Shown here: positions 33,697 through 41,798 of the stretch, piece by piece
Position numbering within the stretch: the stretch's first letter is position 1
Layout of the letters: the number at the start of each line of letters is the position of its first letter
Source: Litorisediminicola beolgyonensis
Lineage (GTDB): Bacteria; Pseudomonadota; Alphaproteobacteria; Rhodobacterales; Rhodobacteraceae
Assembly: GCF_042679605.1 (NCBI RefSeq)
Contig: NZ_JBHTMU010000007.1
Coordinates: 78,909 to 142,908 of the forward strand
Direction of reading: 5' to 3'
DNA length: 64,000 nt
Notes under the pieces: generated by a model
Told to the model about the DNA's origin: nothing
Seen by the model: only the letters and a program-made list of their open reading frames with translations
Databases searched by the model: none
Made by a program: the position numbers and the translations under genes

Positions 33697-34298
33697 TCGC
33701 TGTCTAAGCGGCTGCCGTTGAGCTGAACGATATCGCCCGTCGCCAGGACGGGCGATGCGTCGATCTCGGCGGCGTCGAGCATCGCGGCGACCTTTTCGAG
33801 AACCGCGACGAGCATCGCCTGCTCGTAATCGGGCAGGCTTTCGAACTGCGCTACATAGCGCTGCTGCAGCGCGTCGGGCGCGATCTCGACCTTCGAGCGG
33901 CCCTTCTCGGTGATCGTCAGATCGACCTGGCGCCGGTCGCCCTCGGATTGGCGGCGTTCGATCAGGCCATAGCTGACGAGCTTCTTGATCAGCGCCGAGA
34001 TGGTCGCCTGGGTCACGCCCATGCGCTCGGCAATCTCGGAGGGATGGCAGTCGCCCGCTTCGGCCACGATCTGCAGGACACGCAGCTGAACCGCTGTCAG
34101 GCCCGCGTCGCGCGCGAGATCACGGCCGTAAAGCTCGGTGGCGCGCAGGATGCGGCGCAGGGCTACCAGACTAGAATCCGTTCGATCCACGGCGTCGATT
34201 TCCAGCTCTTCGAGATCCTGACGGTGGCGGGCCAACGCGCAGGATCCGGCGATGCGTTTGGTATGACTTTGGTCAAACATACCAAAGTATTTAGTCAT
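33690..34298 (-). CDS. ectR: MarR-family regulator of ectoine genes (EctR-like)
   Basis: 202 residues from ATG 34298. The MarR winged helix is clear: GRDLARDAGLTAVQLRVLQI, HPSEIAERMGVTQATISALIKKLVSYGLI and RRQSEGDRRQVDLTITEKG. EctR proteins are MarR-type repressors next to ect genes; this one is divergent from ectABC-ask, which supports the name. The start is uncertain: ATG 34280 and an upstream ATG at 34373 are in frame, and none has a strong binding site. TTAGTCA elements near 34288-34297, overlapping the start, and at the ectA promoter suggest autoregulation plus ect control. The 3' end overlaps tamB by 7 bases. Confidence 0.87.
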   Translation of the reverse strand: MTKYFGMFDQSHTKRIAGSCALARHRQDLEELEIDAVDRTDSSLVALRRILRATELYGRDLARDAGLTAVQLRVLQIVAEAGDCHPSEIAERMGVTQATISALIKKLVSYGLIERRQSEGDRRQVDLTITEKGRSKVEIAPDALQQRYVAQFESLPDYEQAMLVAVLEKVAAMLDAAEIDASPVLATGDIVQLNGSRLDSDQ

Positions 34299-34310
34299 TA
34301 AACCTAAATT
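34288..34310. promoter_or_regulatory. Candidate EctR operator at the ectR start
   Basis: TATTTAGTCA (34288-34297) contains the same TTAGTCA half-site found at the ectA promoter. ATTTAG and CTAAAT flank a 9-base spacer as an inverted repeat. It overlaps the proposed ectR start, consistent with self-repression. Confidence 0.45.
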
Positions 34311-34471
34311 TCCCAAGCTGTCACGCCTCGAAAGAGATGGGAGGCAGGGTTGCAAATGTGCAATTCGAAGCATATTTCAGGGTCACAAAAGGGCGAATGA
34401 CACCCTAAGCCATTGATTTAAATAAAATACCCAACGGATAACCGCAACGGGGAAGAAAATTACTTAGCATA

Positions 34472-34505
34472 TTGAAAGATATGACTAAGGAGATATATTT
34501 AGTCA
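34472..34505 (+). promoter_or_regulatory. ect operon promoter with an overlapping inverted-repeat operator
   Basis: A sigma-70-like promoter is visible: TTGAAA (34472-34477), 16 bases, TATATT (34494-34499), about 50 bases before the ectA start. The perfect inverted repeat TGACTAA (34482-34488) and TTAGTCA (34499-34505) covers the spacer and the -10 box. The surroundings are AT-rich compared with the rest of the window. A MarR dimer bound here would block RNA polymerase. Confidence 0.65.
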
Positions 34506-34550
34506 CACGAACAAACGACCCACGCAGCAGAAAAGGTTGAAGCCGAGACC

Positions 34551-35084
34551 ATGCAGACGATGGACACCCACAAGGCCGATGGCGCCGTGACATTTCGCAA
34601 GCCGACCCGCGAGGACGGAGCCGAAATCTGGGAGCTGATCCGCAGCTGCAAGCCCCTCGACGAGAACTCGATGTACTGCAACCTTCTGCAGAGCGACCAC
34701 TTCCGTGACACCTGCGTGGCGGCCGAGGTCGACGGCAAAATCGTCGGCTGGATCTCGGCCTACATCAACCCGAACGACCCCGATTGCGTGTTCGTCTGGC
34801 AGGTCGCCGTGTCGCCCGATGCCCGTGGCATGGGTCTCGGCACCCGCATGCTGACCGCCCTGATGGCGCGAGAAGAATGTGCCGAGGTCAAGCGCATGCA
34901 GACCACGATCACCCTCGACAACGACGCGTCCTGGGCACTCTTCCGCAAGTTCGCGGACGCCTCCGAGGCCGATCTGAGCTCGGACGCGCATTTCACCCGC
35001 GACACGCATTTCGCAGGCGAGCACGCGACCGAACACATGGTCACAATCACCTTCCGGCAGGCGCTCCGCCAGTCGGCGGCCTGA
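34551..35084 (+). CDS. ectA: L-2,4-diaminobutyrate acetyltransferase
   Basis: 177 residues of the GNAT fold. EctA features: TFRKPTREDGAEIWELIRSC, LDENSMYCNLLQSDHF, CVAAEVDGKIVGWISAYINP, and the acetyl-CoA loop VSPDARGMGLGTRML. It acetylates L-2,4-diaminobutyrate to N-gamma-acetyl-diaminobutyrate, step two of ectoine synthesis. First gene of the operon ectA-ectB-ectC-ask. ATG 34551 is used; a second ATG three codons later is possible because the binding site is weak. Confidence 0.95.
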   Translation: MQTMDTHKADGAVTFRKPTREDGAEIWELIRSCKPLDENSMYCNLLQSDHFRDTCVAAEVDGKIVGWISAYINPNDPDCVFVWQVAVSPDARGMGLGTRMLTALMAREECAEVKRMQTTITLDNDASWALFRKFADASEADLSSDAHFTRDTHFAGEHATEHMVTITFRQALRQSAA

Positions 35085-35159
35085 GCCTCGCCCCTTCGGC
35101 GCGTGACGCTGTCGTTGCGCCGCCTATCTCCCAATCGTTTCCTCTCGAAAGGACCCGCC

Positions 35160-36446
35160 ATGACTCATGACATGAAACCCGTATTCGAGCGCCGCGAAAG
35201 CCAGGCGCGCAGCTACTGCCTCAGCTTCGACACCGTCTTCACCAAGGCCTCCGGCTCGGAGATGACCGACACCGACGGCCGCACCTATATCGACTTTCTC
35301 GCCGGGTGCTCGTCGCTGAACTACGGCCATAACGACCCCGACATGAAATCGGCGCTGATCGAGCATATCGCGGGCGACGGCATCGCCCACGGTCTCGACA
35401 TGTATACCGACACCAAGGCCGCCTGGCTCACCGCCTACGAGGAGATCATCCTCAAGCCGCGCGGCATGGACGACTACAAGGTCATGATGACCGGCCCGAC
35501 CGGCACCAACGCCGTCGAAGCCGCGATGAAGCTCGCGCGCAAGGTCACCGGCCGCCGCAACATCGTCGCCTTCACCAACGGCTTCCATGGCATGACCATG
35601 GGCGCGCTCTCGCTCACCGGCAACACGTCCAAGCGCGATGGCGCGGGCGCCGAGATGCTGGACGGCGTCACGCGGATGCCCTTCGACGGTGCCTTCGGCG
35701 AAGGTGTCGACACGCTCGAGCATATCGAGATGATGATCGACAACCCGTCCTCGGGGATCGACGCCCCGGCGGCCTTCGTGCTCGAGCCCGTGCAGGGCGA
35801 AGGCGGCCTGAACGCCGCGTCGAAGGAATGGATGGAGGGCATCGCCCGCCTCGCCAAGCGCCACGGCGCGATGCTGATCATCGACGACATCCAGTCGGGC
35901 TGCGGCCGCACCGGCACGTATTTCTCCTTCGAAGGCATGGATATCGAGCCGGACATGATCACTCAGGCGAAAAGCCTGTCGGGCTTCGGTCTTCCCTTTG
36001 CCTGCCTGCTGATCAAGCGCGACCATGATATTTGGAAGCCTGCCGAGCACAACGGCACCTTCCGCGGCAACACCCACGCCTTTGTCACCGCCCGCGTCGC
36101 GCTGGAGAAATTCTGGAAGGACGACGCGTTCCAGAAAAAGGTCCACGAGAAGAGCGTGATGCTCACCTCCGGCCTGCAGGCCATCGCAGACTGCGTCCCC
36201 GGCGCCACCCTGAAGGGTCGCGGCATGATGCAGGGCGTCGATGTCGGCAGCGGCGAGCTGGCCGGTGCGATCTGCGCCAAGGCGTTCGAGAAGGGCCTGA
36301 TCATCGAAACTTCGGGCGCCGACGACGAGGTCGTCAAGGTGCTCGCCCCCCTCACCACCCCGGTCGACACGTTCCAGAAGGGCCTCGCGATCCTGCTTGA
36401 GGCCACGCAGGACGTGACCGGACAAGCGAAACTCGCAGCGGAGTAA
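35160..36446 (+). CDS. ectB: Diaminobutyrate-2-oxoglutarate transaminase
   Basis: 428 residues, class III PLP aminotransferase. Typical EctB features: FERRESQARSYCLSFDTVF, IDFLAGCSSLNYGHNDP, MTGPTGTNAVEAAMKLARK, LEPVQGEGGLNAAS, LIIDDIQSGCGRTGTYFSFE and the PLP lysine in TQAKSLSGFGLP. It converts aspartate semialdehyde and glutamate to 2,4-diaminobutyrate, the first committed ectoine step. ATG 35160 follows GAAAGGACC; an in-frame upstream start at 35103 is not needed. 75 bases separate it from ectA. Confidence 0.96.
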   Translation: MTHDMKPVFERRESQARSYCLSFDTVFTKASGSEMTDTDGRTYIDFLAGCSSLNYGHNDPDMKSALIEHIAGDGIAHGLDMYTDTKAAWLTAYEEIILKPRGMDDYKVMMTGPTGTNAVEAAMKLARKVTGRRNIVAFTNGFHGMTMGALSLTGNTSKRDGAGAEMLDGVTRMPFDGAFGEGVDTLEHIEMMIDNPSSGIDAPAAFVLEPVQGEGGLNAASKEWMEGIARLAKRHGAMLIIDDIQSGCGRTGTYFSFEGMDIEPDMITQAKSLSGFGLPFACLLIKRDHDIWKPAEHNGTFRGNTHAFVTARVALEKFWKDDAFQKKVHEKSVMLTSGLQAIADCVPGATLKGRGMMQGVDVGSGELAGAICAKAFEKGLIIETSGADDEVVKVLAPLTTPVDTFQKGLAILLEATQDVTGQAKLAAE

Positions 36447-36451
36447 CAGAC

Positions 36452-36844
36452 ATGATCGTTCGTGATTTCAACAAACTCAAAACCACCGACAAGGCCGTCT
36501 CAGACGCACAGTGGACATCCGTCCGGATGCTGCTTGCCGATGACGGGATGGGCTTCTCGTTCCACATCACCACCCTCGAAGCCGGGTCGGAGCACACGTT
36601 CCACTACAAGAACCACTTCGAGAGCGTCTACTGCATGTCCGGCAAGGGCTCGATCACCGATCTCGCCACCGGCGAGACGCACGAGATCACGCCCGGCGTC
36701 ATGTATGCGCTGAACGAGCACGACCACCACACCCTGCGTGCCGAGGAAGAGCTGGTCATGGCCTGCTGCTTCAACCCGCCGGTGACCGGCAACGAAGTGC
36801 ACCGCGAAGACGGCTCCTACGCCGCGCCGGACGAAGCGGCCTGA
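36452..36844 (+). CDS. ectC: L-ectoine synthase
   Basis: 130 residues, cupin fold. Begins MIVRDFNKLKTTDKAVSDAQ and holds FSFHITTLEAGSEHTFHYKNHFESVYCMSG, the region with metal-binding residues, and PGVMYALNEHDHHTLRAEEELVMACCFNPP. It cyclises N-gamma-acetyl-diaminobutyrate to ectoine by water loss. Starts 5 bases after ectB, so it is co-transcribed. Length matches the family (about 128-137). Confidence 0.97.
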   Translation: MIVRDFNKLKTTDKAVSDAQWTSVRMLLADDGMGFSFHITTLEAGSEHTFHYKNHFESVYCMSGKGSITDLATGETHEITPGVMYALNEHDHHTLRAEEELVMACCFNPPVTGNEVHREDGSYAAPDEAA

Positions 36845-36947
36845 ACCGCGCCGCGCAGGCACAGACGACCTTCGGTCGGGGCGGCCCCTTTTCCGCCCTG
36901 ACCCTCCTCACCGAACAAGACGACCCAGAAAGGAGAGCGATCACCCC

Positions 36948-38375
36948 ATGACGCTCGAGTTCAAGAACCACACCGTCGAAAAGATCGGCGGCACCTCGAT
37001 GTCGCGCCTCGATGAACTGCTGGAGCCGCTCTTCCGCGTCTCGGACCCGGACTACAATCGCATCTTCGTGGTCTCCGCGTTCGGCGGCATCACCGACCTC
37101 CTCCTTGAACACAAGAAGACCGGCGAGCCTGGCGTCTTCGCGCATTTCGCCGACGAGACCGACGAGCACGCCTATATGAGCGCGCTCTCCAAGGTCGACC
37201 GGGCCATGCGCGACGCCCATGACGCCCTGCTGGAGCACCCCGCCGACCGCCAGGAAGCCGACGACTTCGTCCGCGACCGCGTCGAGGGCGCCCGCAACTG
37301 CCTCATCGACCTGCATCGCCTCTGCTCCTACGGCCATTTCCGCCTGAGCCAGCACATGGCGCTGACCCGCGAGCTGCTCTCGGGGCTGGGCGAGGCGCAT
37401 TCCGCCTTCGTCACCTCGCTGCTGCTGCGCCGCAACGGCGTGAACGCGCGCTGCGTCGACCTCTCGGGCTGGCGCGACGACCGCGAGATGACGCTCGACC
37501 AGCGCATCGAGGACGCTCTCAAGAGCATCGACCTCGAGACCGAGATGCCGATCGTCACGGGCTACGCGCAATGCGCCGAAGGCCTGATGAACAAGTACGA
37601 CCGCGGCTATTCCGAGGTCACCTTCAGCCAGATCGCGGCCCTCACCGAGGCGCGCGAGGCGATCATCCACAAGGAATTCCACCTTTCCTCCGCCGACCCG
37701 AAACTCGTCGGCGCGGAAAATGTGCGCAAGCTCGGTCACACCAATTACGACGTGGCCGACCAGCTGTCGAACATGGGGATGGAGGCGATCCACCCGACCG
37801 CCGCCAAGGCACTGCGCCAGACCCGCGTGCCGCTCCGTGTCACCAACGCCTTCGAGCCGGAAGATCCCGGCACGCTGATCGACGAGGCCGAAGCCGAACA
37901 GGGCGTGGCCGAGATCGTCTGCGGTCTCGACGTCTACGCGCTCGAGCTCTTCGAGCAGGACATGGTCGGCGTCAAAGGCTACGATGCCCAGACCCTCGAC
38001 ATCCTGACCCGCCACAACCTGCGCATCGTGTCGAAGACCTCGAATGCGAATACGATCACGCATTATGTCGACGCCCCGATCAGCGCCCTCCGCAAGGTCG
38101 AGAACGAGCTCGCCAAGGTCTATCCGAATGCCGAGGTCAACGTGCAGGCCACCGCCATTGTGTCGGTGATCGGGCGCGACCTGCGCGGCCTCCACGTGCT
38201 CGAGCGCGGTCTCGGCGCCCTGCGCGGAGGCGAGATCGACGTGATCTCCGCCCACCAGACCACCCGGACGGTCGATGCGCAGTTCGTGGTGAAGCGCGAT
38301 GACCGCGACCGCTCCATCACAGTGCTGCATGACACGTTCATGGGCAAAGGCGACGTGGCCAAGCTCGTCGCCTGA
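36948..38375 (+). CDS. ask: Aspartate kinase of the ectoine operon (Ask_Ect)
   Basis: 475 residues. Aspartokinase features: VEKIGGTSMSRLDELLEPLF, FVVSAFGGITDLLLEHKKTG, GYAQCAEGLMNKYDRGYSEVTFSQIAAL, FHLSSADPKLVGAENVRKLGHTNYDVADQLSN, and a C-terminal ACT-like region (DMVGVKGYDAQTLDILTRHN). It makes aspartyl phosphate, the precursor of aspartate semialdehyde for EctB. The operon-borne Ask_Ect is thought to escape feedback control by lysine and threonine. ATG 36948 follows GAAAGGAGAGCGA. A strong terminator follows, so the operon ends here and has no ectD. Confidence 0.94.
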   Translation: MTLEFKNHTVEKIGGTSMSRLDELLEPLFRVSDPDYNRIFVVSAFGGITDLLLEHKKTGEPGVFAHFADETDEHAYMSALSKVDRAMRDAHDALLEHPADRQEADDFVRDRVEGARNCLIDLHRLCSYGHFRLSQHMALTRELLSGLGEAHSAFVTSLLLRRNGVNARCVDLSGWRDDREMTLDQRIEDALKSIDLETEMPIVTGYAQCAEGLMNKYDRGYSEVTFSQIAALTEAREAIIHKEFHLSSADPKLVGAENVRKLGHTNYDVADQLSNMGMEAIHPTAAKALRQTRVPLRVTNAFEPEDPGTLIDEAEAEQGVAEIVCGLDVYALELFEQDMVGVKGYDAQTLDILTRHNLRIVSKTSNANTITHYVDAPISALRKVENELAKVYPNAEVNVQATAIVSVIGRDLRGLHVLERGLGALRGGEIDVISAHQTTRTVDAQFVVKRDDRDRSITVLHDTFMGKGDVAKLVA

Positions 38376-38399
38376 GCCACCACACGCATCCACGCCTGA

Positions 38400-38434
38400 A
38401 GCCGCGCTTCCTATCCGGGAGCGCGGCTGTTTTC
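38400..38434 (+). terminator. Terminator of the ectABC-ask operon
   Basis: AGCCGCGCT (38400-38408) pairs with AGCGCGGCT (38420-38428), followed by GTTTTC. It begins 24 bases after the ask stop. Confidence 0.85.
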
Positions 38435-38556
38435 GGCGCAGGAACAGGCACATCAGGAGAATGTGACCACCCGCACTTTCGTCAAGGTTGACTTTGCAGA
38501 GATGGAAGTCACTGTTGGTTCATGTGCGAAGTTATTGGTTTTTGGGGGGATCTGAC

Positions 38557-39015
38557 GTGGGCTCTGTCTTCTTGGATCGGGCGATGAGTCATGCGGCGCA
38601 TGGGCTCATGTCACTCGAGAAGGCCACGCTCGGGGCAAAGCGCCTCGCAGACAGTCCGGACGGGTACAAGGCGAGCAATCAGACCGTCGTCGAGAAGATG
38701 CTGATCCTGTCGTCCCTGGCCGCGCAGCTTCAGGACGCCCGCACGCACCAGCTTCAGCTGCTCAAGCAACTGACCGAGCTGGAAGAGGCCGCGATCCGCG
38801 ACCAGGAGTTCGAGCGGAAGCGCGCGCTCTACCGCCGCCACACCCTCGCCAATGGTTTCACGGTGTTGCGCCTGGCAAAGCCTCAGGAAAACCCCGAGCT
38901 CTTCCTCAGCGTCTGCCCGCATTGCGCCGAAAGCCGGCACGAGTTTCATCCGCTGCACCCGTTCGGCAGCGGATTGGCCTGCAGCGCCTGCGATGCGACC
39001 TTCGTGACCGCCTAG
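38557..39015 (+). CDS. Hypothetical coiled-coil protein with C-terminal zinc ribbon
   Basis: 152 residues from GTG 38557, which follows GGGGGGA at good spacing; the frame is open to 38488. An N-terminal helical segment (HAAHGLMSLEKATLGAKRLA) leads into a long central helix or coiled coil (about residues 45-95), and the C-terminus has two CxxC pairs, CPHC and CSAC, about 25 residues apart, as in a zinc ribbon. I do not recognise the family. It lies alone after the ectoine terminator and is convergent with a 68-residue hypothetical protein, sharing CTAG as stop codon. The upstream sequence is less GC-rich than neighbours. Confidence 0.7.
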   Translation: MGSVFLDRAMSHAAHGLMSLEKATLGAKRLADSPDGYKASNQTVVEKMLILSSLAAQLQDARTHQLQLLKQLTELEEAAIRDQEFERKRALYRRHTLANGFTVLRLAKPQENPELFLSVCPHCAESRHEFHPLHPFGSGLACSACDATFVTA

Positions 39016-39218
39016 ACGTCCTGGGGGCGCGGTCTGAGCGACAATTCCGCCCGGCTCCGCGTCTCGGTCAGCCCAAGATCGTCGATCACCGCCAGCGCCG
39101 CCTCTCGCGACCGCGCGCGCTCTTCTTCGGTGATGCTGTCCCAGCCTTTGTCGTTGATCACGCGCGAAATCGTCGCCGCGACAACGTCGACAAGACCGTC
39201 GTCCCTTAAATAAGGCAT
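39012..39218 (-). CDS. Small hypothetical protein
   Basis: 68 residues. ATG 39218 follows TTTGGAGGCGGC, a good binding site. The sequence is charged and probably helical (TEEERARSREAALAVIDDLG) with no membrane segment or signal. No family recognised. Its TAG shares CTAG 39012-39015 with the stop of the zinc-ribbon gene on the other strand. A real gene is likely because of the binding site and reading frame quality, but this is not certain. Confidence 0.55.
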   Translation of the reverse strand: MPYLRDDGLVDVVAATISRVINDKGWDSITEEERARSREAALAVIDDLGLTETRSRAELSLRPRPQDV

Positions 39219-39639
39219 GCCGCCTCCAAACTCGAAATACCAAACCTGTCGTCTTGACGCGCGCCGCTCTGAAGAGCCTGTCCCGCGCTCCGTCCCGGAT
39301 AACCGACGCGACTCTCGCGGATCAATGATTGCCCGGGGCCCCGGCGGAAGATTTGAAAATTGTTTCCGTATTTTCGCGACTTACGAGAATGCTTCTCGGA
39401 GCCACACGTTTAGGTCAACCGGGTGACGCCGCGTGACCGCCCGAGGGCGCGGATGCCGGTCCCGCGCCGTCCTATCGGAGCCTGCCCAAAGTCGAGGGCG
39501 CGGGGCCCGCGTGACATACCGCTCCGGGACTTGCATAAACAGGCAACCGGCGGTGATCACATCCCGTGGCGCCGACGCGGTCGACATTCGGCCACCCTTG
39601 CGTGACCACGCCCGCGCGCGCCCAGTTGGAGAGCCCACC
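39219..39639. other. Intergenic region of 421 bases
   Basis: No credible gene, RNA or strong hairpin seen. It holds three copies of GCGTGAC (near 39430, 39510 and 39600) and the palindrome GTGATCAC near 39553, which may be regulatory for the downstream ammonia-lyase-like gene. Codon use in the short ORFs here is unlike that of neighbours. Confidence 0.5.
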
Positions 39640-40704
39640 ATGCCCGACCTCTACGACAATCCCCTGCGCGGCCATCCGGACCAACTGGACCTGCCCGCCA
39701 GCATCCCCCTGCCCGAGGACGATCCCGCCCCGGTCGAAGAGCTGCTTTCCCGCTGCCCCGCGCATGCGGAAACCCCGCTTGTCGAGGCGCCCGGTCTGGC
39801 GGAGGCCGCAGGGATCGGCGCGCTTTTCGTCAAGGACGAACGGGACCGCATGGGTCTCGGCAGCTTCAAGGCGCTCGGCGCCGCGCATGTGATCGCCCGC
39901 GCCGCGGTCGAGACCGGCGCGGAAGATCTGACGCAGGCGCTCACGGGCGAGACCTACGTCACCGCCTCGGCCGGGAACCACGGGCTGTCCGTCGCCGCCG
40001 GTGCGCGGGTCTTCGGCGCCAAGGCCGTGGTCTATCTCTCCGACACGGTGCCCCATGCCTTCGCCCTCCGGCTCGAGGAGACCGGCGCCGAGGTCGTGCG
40101 CGCGGGCAAGACCTATGAGGCCAGCATGGATGCCGCCGCCGAGGCCGCGCAGCAGAAGGGCTGGCGGCTGCTCTCGGACAGTTCCTGGGAGGGCTATACC
40201 GACCCGCCCCGTCTCCTGATGCAGGGCTATCTCGCGCTCATGGCCGAGGTGGCTCGCCAGATCGGAGACGCGCCGAGCCACGTCTTCGTTCAGGCCGGTG
40301 TCGGGGGTCTCGCCGCCGCGGTCGCGGCCGCCGCGCGCCGCGCCTGGGGCGACGCCCCGCGGATCGTGATCGTCGAGCCGACGGCGGCGCCCTGCATCGC
40401 CAAGAGCCTCAGCGCAGGCATGCCGGTTCTGACCGAGGGGCCGGTCTCGACCATGGGGCGGCTCGACTGCAAGGCGGCGTCGCTGATCGCGCTCAAGGGC
40501 CTCGCGCGGGACGCGGACGCGGTCGTTCTGGTCTCCGACGGCGAGGTCGCGGACCAGATGGCGCGGATCGCGGATGCGGGGCTCGAGACCACGCCCTCGG
40601 GCGGGGCCGGGCTGGCCGCCCTTCTGACCAGCGACGCCTTGCGCGACCGGCTAGGGCTGACCGCCTCGTCGCGCGCCCTCGCCTTCGTCACCGAAACCGC
40701 CTGA
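39640..40704 (+). CDS. Diaminopropionate ammonia-lyase-like PLP enzyme
   Basis: 354 residues, fold-type II PLP enzyme. The PLP lysine is K77 in GLGSFKALGAA, substrate/phosphate loops are TASAGNHGLSVAAGARVFG and QAGVGGLAAAVAAAARR. The stretch SSWEGYTDPPRLLMQGYLAL matches the WEGYxxxPxxxMQGY pattern of diaminopropionate ammonia-lyase, which makes pyruvate and two ammonia. It is about 45 residues shorter than E. coli YgeX, so a threonine/serine dehydratase-like activity is possible. ATG 39640 follows TTGGAGAGCC; the frame is open to 39433 but upstream residues do not look like protein. It is convergent with the DMT exporter, 3 bases apart. Confidence 0.75.
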   Translation: MPDLYDNPLRGHPDQLDLPASIPLPEDDPAPVEELLSRCPAHAETPLVEAPGLAEAAGIGALFVKDERDRMGLGSFKALGAAHVIARAAVETGAEDLTQALTGETYVTASAGNHGLSVAAGARVFGAKAVVYLSDTVPHAFALRLEETGAEVVRAGKTYEASMDAAAEAAQQKGWRLLSDSSWEGYTDPPRLLMQGYLALMAEVARQIGDAPSHVFVQAGVGGLAAAVAAAARRAWGDAPRIVIVEPTAAPCIAKSLSAGMPVLTEGPVSTMGRLDCKAASLIALKGLARDADAVVLVSDGEVADQMARIADAGLETTPSGGAGLAALLTSDALRDRLGLTASSRALAFVTETA

Positions 40705-40707
40705 CGC

Positions 40708-41577
40708 TCAGGCGCGCTGCACCCGCGCCAGCTGCACGGCAAGGATGCCCGCGGCGATCACCGCGACACCGACGAAATCCGCCCAGCCCAGCGCCTCGCC
40801 CAGAAGCGCGGCCGCGATCAGGACACCGAGAAACGGGTTGAGGAAGTGGAAGGTCGCCGCCTTCACCGCGCCGATCCGCTCGACCAGCAGGAACCAGACC
40901 AGCGTGGCCAGCACGCCGGGCACCAGCACGGTGTAGAGAAACGCTATGAGAAGCGTCCAGGACGGCTCGAACACCGGCGTCTCGAACAGCGCCGCGGGCA
41001 AGGCCAGCGCCGCCGCACCGACGAGCATCTGCAGGCCCACGACCATCAGCACGTTCCCCCTTGCGTTGGCCGTGCGCACCGTCAGGGTCGCGGCCGCGAG
41101 CGATGCCGCCCCCAGGATACAGAGCGCCACGCCCCAGACATCGACGCCCGCCGAGAGCCGCGCGCCCATGATCAGGACCACCCCGCCGATCCCGGCGACG
41201 AGACCCGCGATGCCCAGAGCGGGCAGTTTCTCGCGGAAGACCAGCCAGTTCGCCAGCGCCACGATCAGCGGCATGGTCGAGGCGATGATCGCCGCGAGCG
41301 AGGCCTCTATGGTCTGCATCGCCACGAAGTTCAGGCCGAGATAGAGCGCGTTCTGACAGAGCCCGAAGATGATCGTCGCGCGCCACTGGCCGCGGGTCAG
41401 CCGCCAGCTTTGGCCCATCGCGCGGGCGATGGCGATGGCGATGATCCCCGACAGGAGAAACCGCAGGCTGAGCGCCATGAGCGGCGGCGCGGCGGTGACG
41501 ATGATGCGGGCCGAGGTGAAGGCCGAGGACCACATCGCCGCAAAGGCGAGCCCCATCAGCATGGCCCTGATATCCAT
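40708..41577 (-). CDS. EamA/DMT-family membrane transporter
   Basis: 289 residues with ten predicted membrane helices in two EamA repeats. Typical features: GLAFAAMWSSAFTSARIIV at the start, LNFVAMQTIEASLAAIIASTMPL at the end of the first repeat and FLNPFLGVLIAAALLGE in the second. DMT exporters move amino acids and other small metabolites out of the cell; substrate unknown. ATG 41577 follows CAGGAGGAAC. It is downstream of the ccrM terminator and convergent with the ammonia-lyase-like gene. Confidence 0.88.
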   Translation of the reverse strand: MDIRAMLMGLAFAAMWSSAFTSARIIVTAAPPLMALSLRFLLSGIIAIAIARAMGQSWRLTRGQWRATIIFGLCQNALYLGLNFVAMQTIEASLAAIIASTMPLIVALANWLVFREKLPALGIAGLVAGIGGVVLIMGARLSAGVDVWGVALCILGAASLAAATLTVRTANARGNVLMVVGLQMLVGAAALALPAALFETPVFEPSWTLLIAFLYTVLVPGVLATLVWFLLVERIGAVKAATFHFLNPFLGVLIAAALLGEALGWADFVGVAVIAAGILAVQLARVQRA

Positions 41578-41710
41578 CGTGTTCCTCCTGCCCGGCTTGG
41601 GGCGCACCTGACCGGAGCCGCGCGCGATGTGCAAGCCCAGGGACCCGGCGCGCGCCGCAAGGCCGGTATTCGCATCGCGCCGGTCTCGGCCGGACCGGTG
41701 CCCGGAAAAC

Positions 41711-41740
41711 GAAAAACCCCCGCCTGTCGAGCAGGCGGGG
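41711..41740 (-). terminator. Terminator of ccrM
   Basis: CCCCGCCTG (41718-41726) and CAGGCGGGG (41732-41740) form a 9-bp stem, loop TCGAG, followed on the minus strand by GTTTTTC. It lies 58 bases after the ccrM stop. Confidence 0.88.
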
Positions 41741-41798
41741 TAAGGTGCGGGTCCGGAGAGCGGTCACGGACCCTGGCGGTAACTGTGTGAGAGAGGCC

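Noticed and set aside
34299..34373. Upstream start of the MarR regulator at 34373
   Set aside because: The added 25 residues have no binding site and are not needed by the MarR fold; ATG 34298 is preferred though uncertain.
39433..39639. N-terminal extension of the diaminopropionate ammonia-lyase-like gene
   Set aside because: The upstream residues are Arg/Gly-rich and not protein-like, while ATG 39640 has a binding site and fits the family start.
39640..40704. EutB-type hydroxyectoine degradation enzyme
   Set aside because: The nearby ectoine operon made this tempting, but the WEGYTDPPRLLMQGY stretch fits diaminopropionate ammonia-lyase, and no other ectoine-degradation gene is present.
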